Origin: Limosilactobacillus sp. WILCCON 0051
Lineage (GTDB): Bacteria > Bacillota > Bacilli > Lactobacillales > Lactobacillaceae
NCBI RefSeq assembly: GCF_039955095.1
Contig: NZ_CP154878.1
Location: 434,001 to 498,000, forward strand
Length of the DNA: 64,000 nt
Direction of reading: 5' to 3'
Position numbers and translations under genes: made by a program. Below, in pieces: positions 54,172-61,804 of the stretch; position 1 is the stretch's first letter; each line of letters starts with the position of its first letter. The notes under the pieces were generated by a model. It saw only the letters and a program-made list of their open reading frames with translations. It made no database searches and was not told the origin of the DNA.

Positions 54172-54211
54172 AAAAGGTCAATGTGCGATTTTTGCACATT
54201 GACCTTTTTAT
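54172..54211 (+). terminator. terminator of tRNA-Glu
   Basis: AAAAGGTCAATGTGC/GCACATTGACCTTTT stem, T run. Confidence 0.88.
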
Positions 54212-54227
54212 TTGCTAAACTGAGCTG

Positions 54228-54734
54228 ATTGGTGCAACGAAAGAACGACGGTAAATAGTGGTTCTTGAACGGTCCAAGGCGATGGCGATTTCGATAAATA
54301 CCCGTTTCAGCCGTCATTTCATGCTTGTCGCTGTCTTCTTTCGTCCATTGTTGTGGTTCTTTTTGCTTGTGCTCCATAGTTTTTACTGCCTTCTCTTTCT
54401 GAGATGCCAAGACTGCGCTACCGTGCTTTTGAGCCATGCTTTTCCAGGAGCTGACCTAAGTTGGACGTACATCAAATTTTGCGGCAACTTGTTCCAAGGT
54501 TTCCTCATGGGTTTGATGGTAGTCTACTACATCTTCTTTGAACTTCTGACTGAATTTTCGTTTGATGGGTTAGGCAATAAGCTTTCCTCGAAGCCGATAG
54601 TTGCGGATCCACTCGCCAACCCGACGAGGATCAATGTCGTGCTGTCTGCTTAATTTGCTAATACTGATGTTATCTTTTCGTTCAAAGTATTCATGAACGA
54701 TTTTGCCTTTTAACTTTGGACTGTATATATTCAT
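54228..54734 (-). pseudogene. decayed IS3-type transposase (OrfA-like)
   Basis: The minus strand starts MNIYSPKLKGKIVHEYFERK, then SISKLSRQHDIDPRRVGEWI, a helix-turn-helix typical of IS3-group OrfA. It is broken by an in-frame TAA (54570-54572) and TAG (54456-54458), and by a probable frameshift before a second helix-turn-helix-like piece (ALDRSRTTIYRR). No OrfB is present. TGTCCGGTAATTGCAA at about 54764-54779 may be the remaining terminal repeat. Between here and tRNA-Gln (54781-55090) I see nothing else. Confidence 0.7.
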
Positions 54735-55090
54735 AAAATATCACCTGCAATTACTAAACTCTTTGTCCGGTAATTGCAATCGTTTAGGACTTGATTTCAT
54801 TCACAAAGTCGGCTATTTTCCTATTGAAAAATATTAATCAAAGGTCCTTTTATAATTTTGAACTGGATACTGTCTGCTTAGATTAGACTGAGTATTATGA
54901 TGAAGGTGAACTGGTGTTGGCAATTTTATGATTTTGCGGATAGCAGTACTGCTTTTAGCATTTTGTCTCTTGCATGGATTGTCTAGATGGATTCTGCATT
55001 CGAAACTTGATCTCAACCGTAATTGGGTGAGTCAAATTCAAGTAACAAACTGGACGATAAATAGTTTTAAAAATAATTTTGGAAAAAGTG

Positions 55091-55119
55091 TTGACTCAAT
55101 ATAGATTATTATGTATACT
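55091..55119 (+). promoter_or_regulatory. tRNA-Gln promoter
   Basis: TTGACT, 17-nt spacer, TATACT. Confidence 0.7.
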
Positions 55120-55154
55120 AATAATCGTTGTTAAAAGCAATCAACTCAACTTAT

Positions 55155-55226
55155 TGGGTATTAGCCAAATGGTAAGGCAGTGGACTCTGAATCCATAATT
55201 TACAGGTTCGATCCCTGTATACCCAA
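55155..55226 (+). tRNA. tRNA-Gln (anticodon CTG), integration site
   Basis: Perfect acceptor TGGGTAT/ATACCCA, anticodon loop CTCTGAA in stem GTGGA/TCCAT, and T-arm ACAGG-TTCGATC-CCTGT. The last 15 nt are repeated at 63038, the other end of the integrated element, so this is the attachment gene. Confidence 0.92.
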
Positions 55227-55326
55227 TCCTAACAACATTGTGCATCTGTCAGCGTTCTTAATCGTTGATATGATGCACTTTTTTTATTTTAATTCACAAG
55301 CAGATACACTCAAAAACAAGGAAATT
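55212..55326 (+). repeat. attL direct repeat (115 bp)
   Basis: Identical to 63038-63152. It includes the last 15 nt of tRNA-Gln and the tRNA terminator (TGTGCAT...ATGCAC, T run at 55278-55285). Confidence 0.92.
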
Positions 55327-55437
55327 GGGTTGATATTTGGGTTGACTTAATGGGGCGAACAATAGCAAGTGAATTACTGATATAACAATGTTTAAGCGGT
55401 CTTTTGATTAGGCCGCTTTTTCTTATTTTGGGTTAAC
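55327..55437 (+). promoter_or_regulatory. integrase arm-type sites, left end
   Basis: GGGTTGA at 55327-55333 and again 12 bp later at 55339-55345, with a variant GGGTTAAC at 55430-55437. The same 12-bp-spaced pair occurs at 62957-62975 beside the integrase. Confidence 0.6.
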
Positions 55438-55557
55438 ATTTCGCTTTTTAGCCCTCGCCAACTGATCAGCAGTAGGCAAAACGATTCTTCGGTGGCGCTC
55501 AAACGCAAAATTTTTGGAATTTACCGTTTGAAAAGGTCGATGCGCGTTCAAGAACAT
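55423..55557 (-). CDS. 44-residue basic peptide in the repeated block
   Basis: Minus-strand frame MFLNAHRPFQTVNSKNFAFE followed by RHRRIVLPTADQLARAKKRN and VNPK. It is basic and lacks a hydrophobic segment. The other copy of the repeat keeps the frame with one Arg-to-Lys change, but runs on with a different C-terminus. The only upstream purine stretch is part of a terminator stem, so translation is doubtful. I do not recognise it. Confidence 0.3.
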   Translation of the reverse strand: MFLNAHRPFQTVNSKNFAFERHRRIVLPTADQLARAKKRNVNPK

Positions 55558-55626
55558 AAAAAAATCTAACCCCCGTCAAAATAAGGCGGGGGCTTTTGGG
55601 GATGATGCAGGGCGTGGAAAACTCTG
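55434..55626 (+). repeat. 193-bp repeat, left copy
   Basis: Same as 63281-63473 except for one base in the window I compared by eye. It contains a strong bidirectional hairpin (CCCCCG...CGGGGG, about 55570-55592). Confidence 0.88.
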
Positions 55627-55634
55627 TAAAAAAA

Positions 55635-55684
55635 GTTCAATTAAAAAAAGAATGCAAAAAGATTGTTCTTTTTCTGAATTGAAC
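55635..55684. repeat. long inverted repeat
   Basis: GTTCAATT...AATTGAAC arms plus AAAAAAGAA/TTCTTTTT form a long AT-rich hairpin at the left inner end of the element. Confidence 0.55.
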
Positions 55685-55800
55685 GAAATTTAAAATAAAA
55701 CATGAAAATATCTGATCATAACTAACTGCTTTGCCTGACTATGGATTGACTGCAGCAACTCAGACTAAGCCAAGTAATGGACTGCAAGGCATCATGATAG

Positions 55801-56043
55801 TTCATTGCGTCTGAAAGCCGTTATAGCTTGGGGTTAATGATCGATGCAACGTTTGCTAAGTCCATAAATGATGAAGACAAGCTAACCCGTCAATTTAACG
55901 GGTCGCTAATTATCAATTCGATATTCGTTAAGTCCACAAATGAATTCTTCGAGTGGTTAATAAATAAAGCTGAAATTGGATTCATTAGCAGGCATGAACG
56001 ATCAACTATAAACGGTCGCTGCTTTTCATTGCGTCTGAAAGCC
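55801..56043 (+). repeat. short repeats in a non-coding block
   Basis: TTCATTGCGTCTGAAAGCC at 55801-55819 and 56025-56043; TAAGTCCA(T/C)AAATGA at 55857-55871 and 55929-55943; inverted repeat ACCCGT/ACGGGT at 55885-55903. The ~500-bp stretch 55630-56140 holds no gene I can support; the repeats suggest a cis-acting site. Confidence 0.55.
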
Positions 56044-56141
56044 CCCTCGAAGAACAGATTGATAACTGCCACGCGTGTTTAGCCAAGTTAATGTGCAGAT
56101 TGCTCTTATATTGGCAACGTGGCGGGGGGATGCTGCAATAC

Positions 56142-56175
56142 AAAACCCTGCCAATAGATAGCTATCAGCAGGGTT
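56142..56175 (-). terminator. terminator of the leftward satellite operon
   Basis: Minus strand: AACCCTGC/GCAGGGTT stem then TTTGTATT. Confidence 0.75.
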
Positions 56176-56184
56176 CATGTTTAG

Positions 56185-56616
56185 TTATTGAAAGATACGC
56201 AATTCATGGCCGCGTGCAGCATAGCGTTCTGCAAACTCATTACAAGCAGCATTGAATAGTTCCATATATCTGGTACGGCCATAACCAATTGCATTGGCAG
56301 CCTGCCACACTGTTAAGTCGCTAATGTAACGATCAGTAATTAGCTTTCTGGTACTTTCTGAACATTGGTTAAGGACCTCAGCCACGATTGATAATTCGTT
56401 CTTGGCATCGATTGAATTAATAGCTGCATTCTCAACACCATTGAAAGCGTGGTTGCCATTATTGCCATTCTCCGACAATCTAGGCGATGCTAGGGCATTC
56501 CTTAATGATTGACCAGATAAGCGTTCCAGATGCGATAAATCTTCTCTGAAGAACGTTCTAACGTTAGCAGCAGTTGCCTTGTCGTCCACGCTTGTAAAGT
56601 TAAACAATGCTCCCAA
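56185..56616 (-). CDS. ArpU-like phage transcriptional regulator
   Basis: 143 residues. The C-terminal half (STRKLITDRYISDLTVWQAA, IGYGRTRYMELFNAACNEFA) is the sigma-like helix-turn-helix region of ArpU/RinA-type late regulators. The N-terminus LFNFTSVDDKATAANVRTFF also fits. A TTG at 56616 with AAGGGA about 10 nt upstream is the best start visible. It is the last gene of the leftward operon. In satellites and prophages such proteins activate late genes. Confidence 0.72.
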   Translation of the reverse strand: MGALFNFTSVDDKATAANVRTFFREDLSHLERLSGQSLRNALASPRLSENGNNGNHAFNGVENAAINSIDAKNELSIVAEVLNQCSESTRKLITDRYISDLTVWQAANAIGYGRTRYMELFNAACNEFAERYAARGHELRIFQ

Positions 56617-56630
56617 GTGGCATCAGTCCC

Positions 56631-56810
56631 TTATTCAAAATCGTCAAAAACGATTGCAGCCGAATAAACAATATCACCATCTTTATTGCAAGCAGTAGAA
56701 TATAAAATCTGCTTAACCTCCCAAACGCAATTATATTTCTCAATAAAAGCATTGATGCTTGATTGCAATTCTTTGTGGTCAGTGTTTGAAATAATATCAG
56801 TCTGCAGCAT
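56631..56810 (-). CDS. Cse60-like small phage protein
   Basis: 59 residues starting MLQTDIISNTDHKELQSSIN and ending YSAAIVFDDFE. The size and pattern (short acidic/basic protein with a conserved YSA-I-...-D end) resemble the Cse60 family, common in phages of Firmicutes. Its function is unknown. AAAGGA precedes the ATG. It lies 15 nt upstream of the ArpU-like gene. Confidence 0.6.
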   Translation of the reverse strand: MLQTDIISNTDHKELQSSINAFIEKYNCVWEVKQILYSTACNKDGDIVYSAAIVFDDFE

Positions 56811-56840
56811 GATTGATCATTCCTTTCTATGCTTATTCTT

Positions 56841-57109
56841 TTGTCCCAAAAAGTGGCCTAACTTGTCCCAATTTGAAATGGCCCTCAAACCCTTGTGGCT
56901 GTAGGCGTGGCCCAAAATGTCCTAAAAATTTGAGTTTTTATATATTGTCTATATATTCTTATATAATCTAAATAAACTAACTAACTATAAAATATTTTAT
57001 TTTAATTTCTCAAAAAACTTAGTCCTTTTGGGACAACGTTAATATAACGGCATTTGTAGCGTTAAAAAGTTGGTCCATAGTTGGGACAAACTGTTAAAAG
57101 TTGGTCCAA
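56841..57109. other. putative replication origin of the satellite
   Basis: TTGTCCCAA at 56841-56849 and 56863-56871, its complement TTGGGACAA at 57028-57036 and 57081-57089, and TTGGTCCAT/TTGGTCCAA at 57070-57078 and 57101-57109. Between them is an extremely AT-rich stretch (about 56935-57010) suited to unwinding. The array lies directly downstream of the primase gene, as in Gram-positive satellites. Confidence 0.6.
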
Positions 57110-57111
57110 AC

Positions 57112-59457
57112 TTAGCTAGTCATTTTTACAATGTTTTTAGCTGAAGAATATAATGGCATACTTATTCCAACATAAACATAAGGGCGTTCATTACCGATTC
57201 TTTTTCGTATTGCAAAAATTCCTTTTACTTTTAAATCTGCTTTAAATTTTTGGCTGCTTAATGGATTATGTGCATTTTTGCGGCAAAAAATTTTGTACTG
57301 ATCATAAAGATTAGACTTTTCAATATAGCAATCTTTTCCTAACGTGCAGCATTCATCAATGAATTCTTGCACGGGATCATTATTGTTAATCCATTCGCGG
57401 CGGTTCTTTTTGATGCTTTCTGTTTGAGTAAGGCTATTTCTTTCCATAGCCTGCTTTGCCAATTGGATGCACTCATAAGCAAATGCGCCGCGTTCATCCC
57501 TAATCGTTTTTAAATTATATTTTTCTTTGAAATTAGGGATGCTACTAAACTCCAGTACGTTAATACGCCTTTCAAAACCATGTGTATTGTCCCTGAATGG
57601 TGGCAGTTCGTTAGCGCCAAACAGTAACTTGGCATAAAATTCAGCCTGCATCATTCCGTGATTCTTAACGTTAGTGCTGATTGTATCGCCGCCTGTAATT
57701 CGTTTCAGCGCGCCTGTATCGCCAATGATACTATTTGAAATATCAGCATTAATGTTAGCTTGTTTATGATACAGTTCAGCAACGTCAAAATTTTTATTGC
57801 CATTTCCAAGTGGCGGCGTAAGGTTCGATAATGGCAGGGATGAATAGTTACCATCACCAATTAGTTCTTCTACCTCTCTGAAAAAGGTACTTTTGCCTTC
57901 GCCGCCTCCACTTTTGACTATCACAAATGCTTGAATTGGCTCATAGCTCCTATAAAACATATAACCGATATATTCCATCATAGTTTTATAGCCATCACCA
58001 AATGATTCAACTAGCCAAGCATTCGTTTCAGGCGCGTCTTTATTTGGTTCTAGGTCATAATCGCGGCCGTTAGTGAAATAGTATTCTTTGGAATGTGGCA
58101 GTATCTGGTTCGTTTTAAAATCATAAACGCCATTTTTGAAATGCGCGTAACGTGGTTGAATGTTATCGATAGTTTCAGAAATAGGCTTAATTTCAATTCC
58201 ATCTGATACGTATTGGAATGTTTCTCTTGCTGTTTTGGCAGTCCAAGCGTTGACGCTAACCAATTTTACCGAAATTAGATGCTTGATTGTTTGATCACCA
58301 ATTGCAACCCAAAGCCCTGTTTTAGGGTTGTATTGATAAAGCTGATAATAAACTTTACTGGTAGCGCCATCGATTGACTTTGTATAGAAATAATCATTTT
58401 CTTCTAAAATTGCATGGCCTAAAGCAGCAGGATATGCTTTAACTTTTAAGCCGTCTAGATAAGCCCAATTTGGCAATGTTTTAGTTTCTTTTTCCCGTAA
58501 GCCTTTTGTTTCGTCCCCGTTGTTTTGTAGAAAGCTCATATCATAATTCAAATTCAGCGGTTGATGCGGGTTAAATACGCTTGTCGTTTCATTAATCGCC
58601 TTGTTAAGCAGCTCATAGCCATACGTGGTTTTGCCGCGCTTTTCATCGTATTTTTTGCGGTAAAGAGATGACCGCCTGAAAATTCTATCCATTTGCCCAA
58701 AATCTTTACCACACCAAAAAGCTAAATCGTTCGCAAACGCCATGTCAGCCTCAGAATGGCTACTATAGGATGATTCCCAACCACCATCCATGAATGATTT
58801 AAAGCGTTCACCATTGGATGCATTCTCAGCGCGTTCGATAATTTCATCGTCTGATAGATTGTTAGCAGCAACGGGTTCAACTTGCTTTTGGGTAGGGCCT
58901 GCAGCTTTTTCATCGTGGAAATAATGCTCATAAAGAATCTTCATATCATGGCTATTAAGCGATTTGATTTCTGGTTCAGCCATCAAACTGTTACCAGTCA
59001 ATGCAAAAAAACGTCCTGACTGGTACATTTCATAATTACCTTTGCGCCGCCGTTTGCCTAAAATTTCGCCTTTAAAAATAACGTGGATTCCCTCGCCACT
59101 CATACTGGTTTCCATGTAACTGCCATGCGTTAATTCACGGGCTTTGTTTACAAGATTGTTTGGGTTGGTATCGCCACTCTTGGCATTATTTAGGTCTTCA
59201 GCAATATGATCAATATCTAAGCCTACATAGCCATTGGCAAAATAGAATGCTAAACCGTCTGCATCAGGATAAGTTTTAAGCGCCTGCATTGCAGTATCAA
59301 AATCAGACCACGTGGATTGATCATTGGTTTTACCATCCCCGCCATTGTATGGATTTTTGGGGATTTTGTTGTATTTTCCTTTTTCATCATTCCAGATGCG
59401 GTGATAATAACCCCATTGGGAAAGTTTCTTCAGCTCATTTGGAATCTTTTCATACAT
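57112..59457 (-). CDS. primase-helicase (prim-pol plus D5/SF3)
   Basis: 781-residue replication protein. The N-terminal prim-pol-type domain carries GLDIDH (Asp81, Asp83) and SGEGIHVIFKG. A central D5_N-like region follows, then a superfamily 3 helicase with Walker A GGGEGKST (517-524) and ADISNS/ITGGDTIST in the later motifs. It should open the origin and prime satellite DNA synthesis. GAGGTG precedes the ATG. The iteron-like origin is immediately downstream. Confidence 0.9.
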   Translation of the reverse strand: MYEKIPNELKKLSQWGYYHRIWNDEKGKYNKIPKNPYNGGDGKTNDQSTWSDFDTAMQALKTYPDADGLAFYFANGYVGLDIDHIAEDLNNAKSGDTNPNNLVNKARELTHGSYMETSMSGEGIHVIFKGEILGKRRRKGNYEMYQSGRFFALTGNSLMAEPEIKSLNSHDMKILYEHYFHDEKAAGPTQKQVEPVAANNLSDDEIIERAENASNGERFKSFMDGGWESSYSSHSEADMAFANDLAFWCGKDFGQMDRIFRRSSLYRKKYDEKRGKTTYGYELLNKAINETTSVFNPHQPLNLNYDMSFLQNNGDETKGLREKETKTLPNWAYLDGLKVKAYPAALGHAILEENDYFYTKSIDGATSKVYYQLYQYNPKTGLWVAIGDQTIKHLISVKLVSVNAWTAKTARETFQYVSDGIEIKPISETIDNIQPRYAHFKNGVYDFKTNQILPHSKEYYFTNGRDYDLEPNKDAPETNAWLVESFGDGYKTMMEYIGYMFYRSYEPIQAFVIVKSGGGEGKSTFFREVEELIGDGNYSSLPLSNLTPPLGNGNKNFDVAELYHKQANINADISNSIIGDTGALKRITGGDTISTNVKNHGMMQAEFYAKLLFGANELPPFRDNTHGFERRINVLEFSSIPNFKEKYNLKTIRDERGAFAYECIQLAKQAMERNSLTQTESIKKNRREWINNNDPVQEFIDECCTLGKDCYIEKSNLYDQYKIFCRKNAHNPLSSQKFKADLKVKGIFAIRKRIGNERPYVYVGISMPLYSSAKNIVKMTS

Positions 59458-59476
59458 ATGTTTTCACCTCTTAACG

Positions 59477-59722
59477 TTATCGATCAAGTTCATTAGCAAT
59501 CACCTTTACCATCTTTTGCAGCAACTGTTCAGATTGATTGTTGTTCTTGCTGAATTCACCTAATAGATAGTTAATTGATGCAGTCATGGTTTCTAGTTCA
59601 TATTCTTTGTGATTGCTATCGTGCAAGGCGTCAAATTGACGGTCTAGCAACAATTGAATGCTCTTTAAGTTGGCTAAAGTTTCTTCTAAATCAAATAGGT
59701 TGTCTAATAATTGATTTTTCAT
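59477..59722 (-). CDS. small coiled-coil satellite protein, unknown
   Basis: 81 residues, almost entirely helical, with Leu-rich heptads (LLDNLFDLEETLANLKSIQL; LLGEFSKNN...LLQKMVKVIAN). It starts at the ATG at 59722, which has GAGGTG upstream; the frame runs 4 codons further back. It sits between the winged-helix gene and the primase, in the same direction, and may be a replication accessory. I do not recognise the family. Confidence 0.6.
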   Translation of the reverse strand: MKNQLLDNLFDLEETLANLKSIQLLLDRQFDALHDSNHKEYELETMTASINYLLGEFSKNNNQSEQLLQKMVKVIANELDR

Positions 59723-59751
59723 GGTAAAATACACCTCGTAAATAATATTTT

Positions 59752-60159
59752 TTAAAACAACAAAACCTGTTTAGCTAAGTGATTGTGGTAGGTCTCTAGT
59801 TCAGCAGGTTTTTTGTTTTGGCTAAAATCAGTATTGACCAGTGATTGAATTCGCCGCTCAAGCTCAACGACTTGGCTAATCAATGGTTCGATTGCTAGGT
59901 CGCGTTCATGGTCATTGGTGGCGATATAGTAGCCATTTGGCTTGGTGTAGCGCGCTCCTATTGGAATATGATGCACTACTACCAAATGATTAATTAGGTC
60001 GCGTACTTTGCGCCGCTCATTCAAGCTATCTTTTCCAACAACTAGCATGGTTAATTCATTTAACGGTCGTGGCCGTTCCATACCATTGGGGATGAAAGCC
60101 AAAATTGCGGTTTCCATTTCTGAAAATTCATTGTTTGTGGATGCTGCATCCTTAATCAT
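59752..60159 (-). CDS. winged-helix-like satellite protein
   Basis: 135 residues. The region PRPLNELTMLVVGKDSLNER through RKVRDLINHLVVVHHIPIGA to NGYYIAT resembles a winged helix found in phage replication or regulatory proteins (RxVR..I..L...GIPI...GYYIA). A C-terminal helix (LISQVVELERRIQSLV) could dimerise. ATG at 60159 has GAGGTGAAACC upstream; the longer frame (from 60210) overlaps the preceding gene. The precise role is unknown. Confidence 0.6.
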   Translation of the reverse strand: MIKDAASTNNEFSEMETAILAFIPNGMERPRPLNELTMLVVGKDSLNERRKVRDLINHLVVVHHIPIGARYTKPNGYYIATNDHERDLAIEPLISQVVELERRIQSLVNTDFSQNKKPAELETYHNHLAKQVLLF

Positions 60160-60163
60160 GGTT

Positions 60164-60361
60164 TCACCTCGATTCTTTAAAGCAGCGTTTGCCATATCGA
60201 TACAGTTCACAAAAGTTAAGCGCGGCTATTCCATACAGTCCTAAAACCGCGAAGATTACCACGTTCAAATATGCGTACCAGAAAGCAGCGCCTGCTTTGG
60301 TCATTGGTTCGCCTTGCATATCGATTAAGGCGGCCATATCGCTTTTAATTTGCGTGATCAT
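60164..60361 (-). CDS. small membrane protein of the satellite
   Basis: 65 residues with one hydrophobic helix (about 24-48: AAFWYAYLNVVIFAVLGLYG) and a basic C-terminus (YRYGKRCFKESR). GGGATGG precedes the ATG. Its stop is 4 nt before the next start, so it belongs to the operon. I do not recognise the family. Confidence 0.55.
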   Translation of the reverse strand: MITQIKSDMAALIDMQGEPMTKAGAAFWYAYLNVVIFAVLGLYGIAALNFCELYRYGKRCFKESR

Positions 60362-60375
60362 AAAACCATCCCTTT

Positions 60376-60407
60376 TGCCGTTGCTGATTCAGCAGCGGTT
60401 TTTTCTC
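60376..60407 (+). terminator. plus-strand hairpin, terminator-like
   Basis: CCGTTGCTG/CAGCAGCGG stem (one G-U) followed by six T, antisense to the operon. Just after it starts a 26-bp sequence repeated at 61756. Confidence 0.4.
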
Positions 60408-60426
60408 ACTTGTTATTGTTCGTCTC
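60401..60426 (+). repeat. 26-bp direct repeat, copy 1
   Basis: Begins TTTTCTCACTTGTTATTGTT and ends CGTCTC; identical to 61756-61781 upstream of the integrase gene. Confidence 0.7.
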
Positions 60427-60438
60427 GTCTCAATTTGT

Positions 60439-60669
60439 TTAGTGTTTAAGCATCCAATTGTTAATCTGTTCTTTGTTGTAGATTGCCATTCCATCAATCG
60501 TGGTATATGGCAGGCCAACCTTGCGCCATTTGTAAAGAGTGGCGCGGCTGATTCCTAACCATTCGCAAACGCCTTTGACGTCTAACCAGTCATATTTGGG
60601 ATGCTTGGCGCGATTGATACCGTCCAAAACTGCATCCTTAACCATTTGGCTAATTTCCTTTTCGTCCAT
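60439..60669 (-). CDS. AlpA/excisionase-like helix-turn-helix protein
   Basis: 76 residues. A MerR-like helix-turn-helix (WLDVKGVCEWLGISRATLYKW, then KVGLPYTTIDGMAIYNKEQI) of the HTH_17/AlpA kind, used by excisionases and satellite activators. The ATG at 60669 overlaps the upstream gene's TGA (TGATG), so translation is coupled. GGGGG lies upstream. A role in excision with the integrase is inferred. Confidence 0.78.
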   Translation of the reverse strand: MDEKEISQMVKDAVLDGINRAKHPKYDWLDVKGVCEWLGISRATLYKWRKVGLPYTTIDGMAIYNKEQINNWMLKH

Positions 60670-60911
60670 CACTTAACCCCCTTAACAGTTTCATAGTCTG
60701 TTTTGCTTTCACCTGCAGCATACGTATCAATAAGCCAATTAGTAAGGTTTTGATAGGTTGCTTTTGAAACGTGGCGATGATCGTTGCTTAAAATATCGCT
60801 CAAAGTCCATCGATTGACGCCTGTTTGACGTGCTAAATCGCCAATAGAAAGACTTAGTTCACCACGTTTGCGCTTGATAGCGATAACTTGGCTATCTGTA
60901 AGTTGCATCAT
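60669..60911 (-). CDS. Cro-like helix-turn-helix protein
   Basis: 80 residues with an XRE-type DNA-binding fold (AIKRKRGELSLSIGDLARQT, GVNRWTLSDILSNDHRHVSK). It is the first gene of the leftward operon and divergent from the CI-like repressor, the usual place of Cro or an early regulator. AAGGTGG precedes the ATG pair at 60911/60908. Confidence 0.75.
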   Translation of the reverse strand: MMQLTDSQVIAIKRKRGELSLSIGDLARQTGVNRWTLSDILSNDHRHVSKATYQNLTNWLIDTYAAGESKTDYETVKGVK

Positions 60912-60930
60912 TGTTCACCACCTTTAAAGC

Positions 60931-61025
60931 TCAACAAATCGTTGGCTTTATCAAAATAATAAAACGGGTAAATATATTAGTCAACAAATTGTTGGCATAA
61001 TTACTTTTTTATTGACAAATTGTTG
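60931..61025. promoter_or_regulatory. divergent promoters with three repressor operators
   Basis: Operators: CAACAAATCGTTG (60932-60944), CAACAAATTGTTG (60982-60994) and TGACAAATTGTTG (61013-61025). The leftward promoter is TTGACT (60984-60979), 17 nt, TATTAT (60961-60956). The rightward promoter is TTGATA (61023-61028), 18 nt, TATTAT (61047-61052). This is a lambda-like genetic switch. Confidence 0.78.
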
Positions 61026-61078
61026 ATAAATCTTGGCGTGTAATAGTATTATTTATATTTAAAAGGTGATGAAAAAAT

Positions 61079-61708
61079 ATGAACAAACAGCCTAAAAATA
61101 GAAATAGAATAAAAGAATTAAGGCTTGAACAGCATAAAACACAAAAAGATTTAGCAAATTATTTAAATGTAACTCCACAAGCTATTGCTTATTATGAAAA
61201 GGGTTTAAGAGAACCACCGCTAAAATATTGGCAAAAATTATCTGAATTTTTTAACGTTCCGCCATCATACCTGCAAGGACTATCTGATGATAAAAATAAT
61301 TGGTTTAAAAATTTACCAAGATACCCAAAATACAAATTAAAAAATGAAATAAAACACCTTGTTGATACTGGTAAACTAGATGAAAATGCTGATTTTAAAA
61401 CCAAAGCAAATATTGCAATGCAAAGCCTTGATAACCATCCTGCTGAAGATGAGCTAGGCGTTATCGAAGAGGTTCACAATAAATTAATTGATCTACTTAT
61501 TTATGTTTATGATGCTTTTTATCAAGAACCAAAAAAAGGCGATAGTAGCAGCTCTAAGCGTGATCTTAAATCTGGTATGACCGAAGAAACGCTAATTAAA
61601 ATTGTTGATATTTTAAATCAAGCACTTTGGGATATTGCGAAAATAGCAATTCATCTTGACGGCCATAATCCAGAACCATATGATCCTGACAAACACAAAC
61701 TAAAATAA
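61079..61708 (+). CDS. CI-like XRE repressor
   Basis: 209 residues. N-terminal XRE helix-turn-helix (RIKELRLEQHKTQKDLANYL, NVTPQAIAYYEKGLREPPLK) and a C-terminal region without a LexA-type Ser/Lys peptidase motif. It therefore is not expected to self-cleave; release might depend on a helper-phage protein, as for satellite Stl repressors (inference). AAGGTGATG precedes the ATG. It is codirectional with the integrase. Confidence 0.85.
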   Translation: MNKQPKNRNRIKELRLEQHKTQKDLANYLNVTPQAIAYYEKGLREPPLKYWQKLSEFFNVPPSYLQGLSDDKNNWFKNLPRYPKYKLKNEIKHLVDTGKLDENADFKTKANIAMQSLDNHPAEDELGVIEEVHNKLIDLLIYVYDAFYQEPKKGDSSSSKRDLKSGMTEETLIKIVDILNQALWDIAKIAIHLDGHNPEPYDPDKHKLK

Positions 61709-61749
61709 TTCCCTGCAGCATCAATTTCCATGCATCCCCAATAGCGGGG

Positions 61750-61800
61750 TTAACCTTTTCTCACTTGTTATTGTTCGTCTCATTAAGTAGAAAGGTTAAC
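61750..61800 (+). repeat. inverted repeat with 26-bp direct repeat, copy 2
   Basis: GTTAACCTTTTC (61750-61760) pairs with GAAAGGTTAAC (61790-61800) just before the integrase start and can cover its RBS. The second copy of the 26-bp repeat (61756-61781) lies inside. Confidence 0.55.
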
Positions 61801-61804
61801 TAAA

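Noticed and set aside
54834..55016. 60-residue minus-strand frame between the IS relic and tRNA-Gln
   Set aside because: No RBS, no hydrophobic or domain pattern, and AT-rich composition like non-coding sequence.
55828..56082. 84-residue plus-strand reading frame inside the satellite's left end
   Set aside because: It spans several short repeats and dyads, has a poor RBS and no recognisable pattern. A competing minus-strand frame of similar quality covers the same bases. I treat the block as non-coding.
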